A DNA stretch of 64,000 nt from Metopolophium dirhodum (taxonomy: Eukaryota; Arthropoda; Insecta; Hemiptera; Aphididae), in contig NC_083565.1 of the NCBI RefSeq assembly GCF_019925205.1, forward strand, positions 4,073,001 to 4,137,000. Reading direction: 5' to 3'. Position numbers and translations under genes: made by a program. Under the pieces are notes generated by a model, which saw only the letters and a program-made list of their open reading frames with translations, made no database searches and had not been told where the DNA came from. Shown here piece after piece: positions 60,170-64,000 of the stretch. Position 1 is the stretch's first letter. The number at the start of each line of letters is the position of its first letter.

Positions 60170-63100
60170 ACCTTGCAAATTTTACTTCAGTTTCGAAATG
60201 TGATATTTTTTGCGTATCTAGCTAATATATATATTATCTACTTATTATTCAGAAACAAAGATCCTATTAACATAAATTGACAACAAATTTTAAAATTTTA
60301 AAGTGAAATCATGTCTATATCTCTAGGAAATTCTATTTTAAATGTCTGGTGAAAATGTCTAGTTTCTAGTTGTTTATTTCAAATTACCACATAGAAACAA
60401 CTAAATAAGTCAAAAACTGGTGTTGTGGAAGTACCTATTTGCATTTTGCATTTACATTTTACTAAGTATTTGTCTAAATAAAAATTAACAAATTCATTAA
60501 TTATTTTATATTACATGTTCGTATAAATATTTTCAACTTTGTCGAAATTTGAACTTTTTATCGCCGGTATAAACTTTTTAAAAATAATTAAATAAAAATT
60601 CGTTCATAACAGAAAAAGCGTTGGTACAACGATATTCCAACATGTGTAATTGTTCCAAAAAAGTAGCTAAGTGATTTATTTTGCTTTTAAAATGTTATAA
60701 CAAAATATTATAGGTACCTAGAAAAAACATTTCAAATAAACCGAATTTGTTGTTGTTTGTAGACACAATATTTGCAGGTATGTGTTTGTCACTTTGTCAC
60801 ATACACACACGCGTACACACACACACACATCACGCATATGATGCATATCACTATATCAGGGAGTTCGTCGAAAGGGTAGTTTGCATCGCTTGGTTGCTTA
60901 AAAGGGTTGTTTTCACAAGGACCAAAATATGATCACCAGTCAACCGTCTTATTGCCGGTTTCGAGGCGTCGAGGATTAGAAAACAGAAACCACACACAAA
61001 CACACTGTACTATACGTATTACCTACCTATATAATGCTTATATACGCCCATATATATATAAATAATGAATTATTATATACCTATAGCTGGTACTTACGGC
61101 AGCTACTTCATCAAAAATACATAACAATAATAGTTGGAACGGGTTCTATATTTTTTCCAAAAGGTGTGATATATGTCTTCTTATAAGCATTGTCCAGTGC
61201 GTTTAACGCATCGGTGAAGCTTTTCGGAAGTTTCACACTTCACGCGACGATATTCAGCTGCGCGTCAGCCGGGATATAATAGACAAGCAGGCGCGGTGTG
61301 TATATAATAATATATTGTACCGAAGCATTGTGTGAACGTCTTTTTAAGATGAGCGGTGTAACGTGAGACACATACACTACACGAAGACACACAATAACCT
61401 GCAGCTATATATTTTGTTGTATGCCAATATGTTGTTCGGGGGATTTTCGCAAACATTCGTAAGACGAATCGGAATTCGAATAAGCGTTTTTAGTTAGTCT
61501 ACCGTGAAGTTTTGCTCCGGGTCTCACCTCGATCCTTTTTTTTTTGTGTAAAGGTACACCGCGATAAATCCATATAATATGGCTTACTATATATAATATA
61601 ATATAATACATGTACTTATATATTAGTAATAAGTAGACAAGTAATAATAATTATTATAATATATCGCTACACCTGTACCTTCTTCATTCATGATGCCTGA
61701 TGGCTTATTCAAGAAGATGCTTTTAAAAAAAATGAAAATATTATAGTAAAGTGAAATCATTTACAAAATTATAATGATGCAAAAACTTTGTTCATCAATG
61801 ACAATATTTATTTGTATGAGAATTAATTTAATAGTTCAAGTATACATTTTTTTATGTTATTCCTCTCCTTTATACTGAACGCACCACCGCAGCGTTAAAA
61901 TCTCTAACCTTTTATACGTAAAATAGTATTAGGCCTATTAAGTTAATTTCACTTGAATTAGGCACATGTTAAAATATTATAATATCCATTTGATTTACTA
62001 AAAATGGTTTGAATAACATTTAATTACGTATAATGATTAATGAATAAAAAAATCTTTATCGGGCAAAGTGGCCACCTGACCACTAATTGGGTGGCCGGAA
62101 CGACGATTAAATAAAATCTGTGTTTTAAGATCTAAATATCTAATATACACGGCTGATCTGCATAGTCAAACAAACATAATTTGAAAGCTTTCAAAGAATA
62201 CTCTGCAGATCACATAACACTATATCGAATAAATATAATCCTGATAATTATTTATACATACTAAAAAATATTCATCACTTCCCTAAAATCAGTAAGGCGA
62301 AAAATCGAAAAAATAATACTATAACACGAACACTTGAAACTAGGCAAAATAATATGACTGATGAAGTAATGACAGTGAAATAAGATAATATGAAATAATA
62401 ATGCCAAAGTGGCGATGTCCCCTATGTTTGCAACGTTAAACAGAGAAAAAACTCAAATTGTCACTTTACTCGCTCTGGCTACTTTATCCTTCTTTTCCCT
62501 AGGTTTTTGATAAAAATAATTATTTATAGAATATACAAATGTTTGATATAAAAATAAGCCTAATGAAATGATTGTAAACATTAGGTTTATAATAATGTTA
62601 ATAATTAAATATAGGTTAATGCACAATGCATTAAAATAAAAAAGTGATCATGGCGGGCGGTAAGAAAATTATTATAATGTTATACACAAAAACAGTTTAT
62701 TATCTTTTGCGCCAATCTTTGTAGGTACCTACTAGTATATCCACAAAATAAATGAAATAATAAATTATATATAATATTAAGATGTTTTAGCCGTTTAGGT
62801 ACAGGTAGATATAATTACATATTTTATTCTAACGAAAAAATATAACCTATAATATAATTTTAATATTCAAGTTTAATATTTAAGATTCCGATCTGAAATA
62901 TTATGCGTACCAAGGTGGATTTAAAATTTAATTTATCACATGGTATAGTGGCTAAGTATTTAAAATAATAATCTAAAAATAGTTAAATAATTAAAATTAA
63001 CGTTTATCAAAAAATACAAATTAAGAACCGTTAATCGTATTATTAAGACAAAAGTGTAACAATTGTAGAAATCGAGATAATTTCATGTGCTGTAAGCCTG

Positions 63101-63555
63101 TAGTATATTGTATATCTATTATTTATATTATATTCTCTTTGGAAATAAAATGGGCCAGCAACCAAATTCATACACGTTTTCTTAGTTGCCCAGGAGATAT
63201 TAATAGCTGCTTTATAAATAATTATAAATGCTTTATAATGTTTATAATACTTTCGCACTATTGCAAATTTTGATTTCATACCGATAATTTTATTGTATAA
63301 AAAAGTTATTTTTCTGCAACTTTATAGCAATAATAATTAATGATTGTTCAATAATTTGTTTGTATTTTATTTTCTAAAACGTAATTTTAAAACAGTTCAA
63401 AGTAATTTTAGTTTGAAAATAACTAGCACCTACGATAAACTGCATTGTTAAATGTGGAACAACAATTACAAAAACGGATATCATGAATGTGCTTTCAGAA
63501 GACTTACGGTAATCTCTCACATAGATACATTATTAAAAAGCAATATACTCGACGG
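60170..63555. other. Non-coding DNA with a GC-richer patch
   Basis: A CA-rich microsatellite zone (60800-60830) and a GC-richer zone (61130-61560) are visible. The latter could be a promoter region. No gene is supported; open frames at 61265-61611 (minus) have no recognisable domain. Confidence 0.45.
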
Positions 63556-63559
63556 AACA

Positions 63560-63900
63560 ATGAAAGTATTGTTTTTTGAAATAAACCTACTTTAAGTTTT
63601 TATACAAAAAAATTAAAAAAAATAATCATTTTAGAAACGTGAATTTTTTCATCAAACATTTATAATAGCATTTTCCAAGCTAAATACAATTTTCAAACTA
63701 TTTTGGATCTTTTGAGCTGTTTTAGTTTTTTGCCATTTATGTATAATAATATTATATTTGTGGGAAAAAAGCTTAAAAATTCAATACAAGGTTCTTACAA
63801 AATTAGATATTTTAACAAAAAAACGATTTTAGTAGGTACTAAGTCAATATTTAAAAAGATATTACACATTTAGATTTTAAACTTTTTGTCATTACTTATA
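63560..63900 (+). repeat. Diverged copy of the aphid interspersed repeat
   Basis: It contains TATAATAGCATTTTCCAAGC, TTTTGAGCTGTTTTAG and AAAATTCAATACAAGGTTCT in the family order. Confidence 0.5.
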
Positions 63901-64000
63901 ATATTAATTGTGAATGTTCTTCTGTGCTTCTACATTATTATCCGAATTGTACATGCTGCACATGTTTGTCGAGTCAAAATTTGATCTCGTTCTTTTGGCA

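Noticed and set aside
61080..61140. Minus-strand segment reading PFQLLLLCIFDEVAA before GTAAGT at 61096
   Set aside because: It looks like a signal-peptide exon, but it has no in-frame ATG, a weak acceptor, and its phase does not fit the candidate exon at 60083-60167.
1..64000. CRISPR arrays, tRNA/rRNA genes, bacterial or viral insertions
   Set aside because: I saw no regularly spaced short direct repeats with unique spacers, no cloverleaf-like gene I could defend, and no credible bacterial or viral coding sequence.

Overview
The window looks like nuclear DNA of an aphid (Hemiptera: Aphididae, most likely a macrosiphine such as Acyrthosiphon or a relative). The support is the very AT-rich background, the recurrent short GTACCTAT/TATAATAT texture, (TTAGG)-type arthropod telomere words, spliceosomal introns with GT-AG ends, and a repeat family (ending near CACTCAGAATC and CGACATCCACTTGCCCACC) whose style I associate with aphid genomes. 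No prokaryotic, plastid or viral gene set is present. Most open frames longer than 60 codons are chance frames in AT-rich or microsatellite DNA. I did not annotate them.

Only one gene can be named with confidence. It is a six-exon, minus-strand PSME3 (proteasome activator PA28gamma/REGgamma) at 52796-55992, which I reassembled exon by exon into an uninterrupted 241-residue product. A second likely gene on the same strand lies in a GC-rich island (about 46780-48400). It has a 169-residue open frame of unknown family, and an eroded partial copy of it sits 12.3 kb away at about 35060-35700. Weaker evidence points to a terminal exon on the plus strand at 13846-14145, a pair of phase-compatible small exons on the minus strand at 59935-60167, and a possible 5' exon at 19505-19681.

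The remainder is repeats and intergenic or intronic DNA. From left to right: a degenerate tandem array with a period near 330 bp (1240-2460 and 6320-6960) split by two head-to-tail copies of the aphid interspersed repeat (2640-5205); a Helitron-like 3' end (to 12578); a further repeat copy (14270-16017); microsatellite- and GC-rich islands at 17.2-18.3 kb and 26.7-28.5 kb; two fold-back elements of one family (28932-29357 and 40226-40653); reverse copies of the interspersed repeat (33230-34460); a hairpin MITE (37076-37175); a mariner transposase remnant (about 41570-41665); pogo/Tigger-type MITEs (44489-44653 and 56937-57124); and a PIF/Harbinger-type MITE with TAA duplications (50030-50237).

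The genes show no sign of working together as a pathway. The unknown gene and PSME3 are simply neighbours on the minus strand, about 4.4 kb apart. I found no CRISPR array, tRNA, rRNA or operon-like cluster. The least explained features are the duplicated GC-rich gene family and the shared-arm fold-back family.
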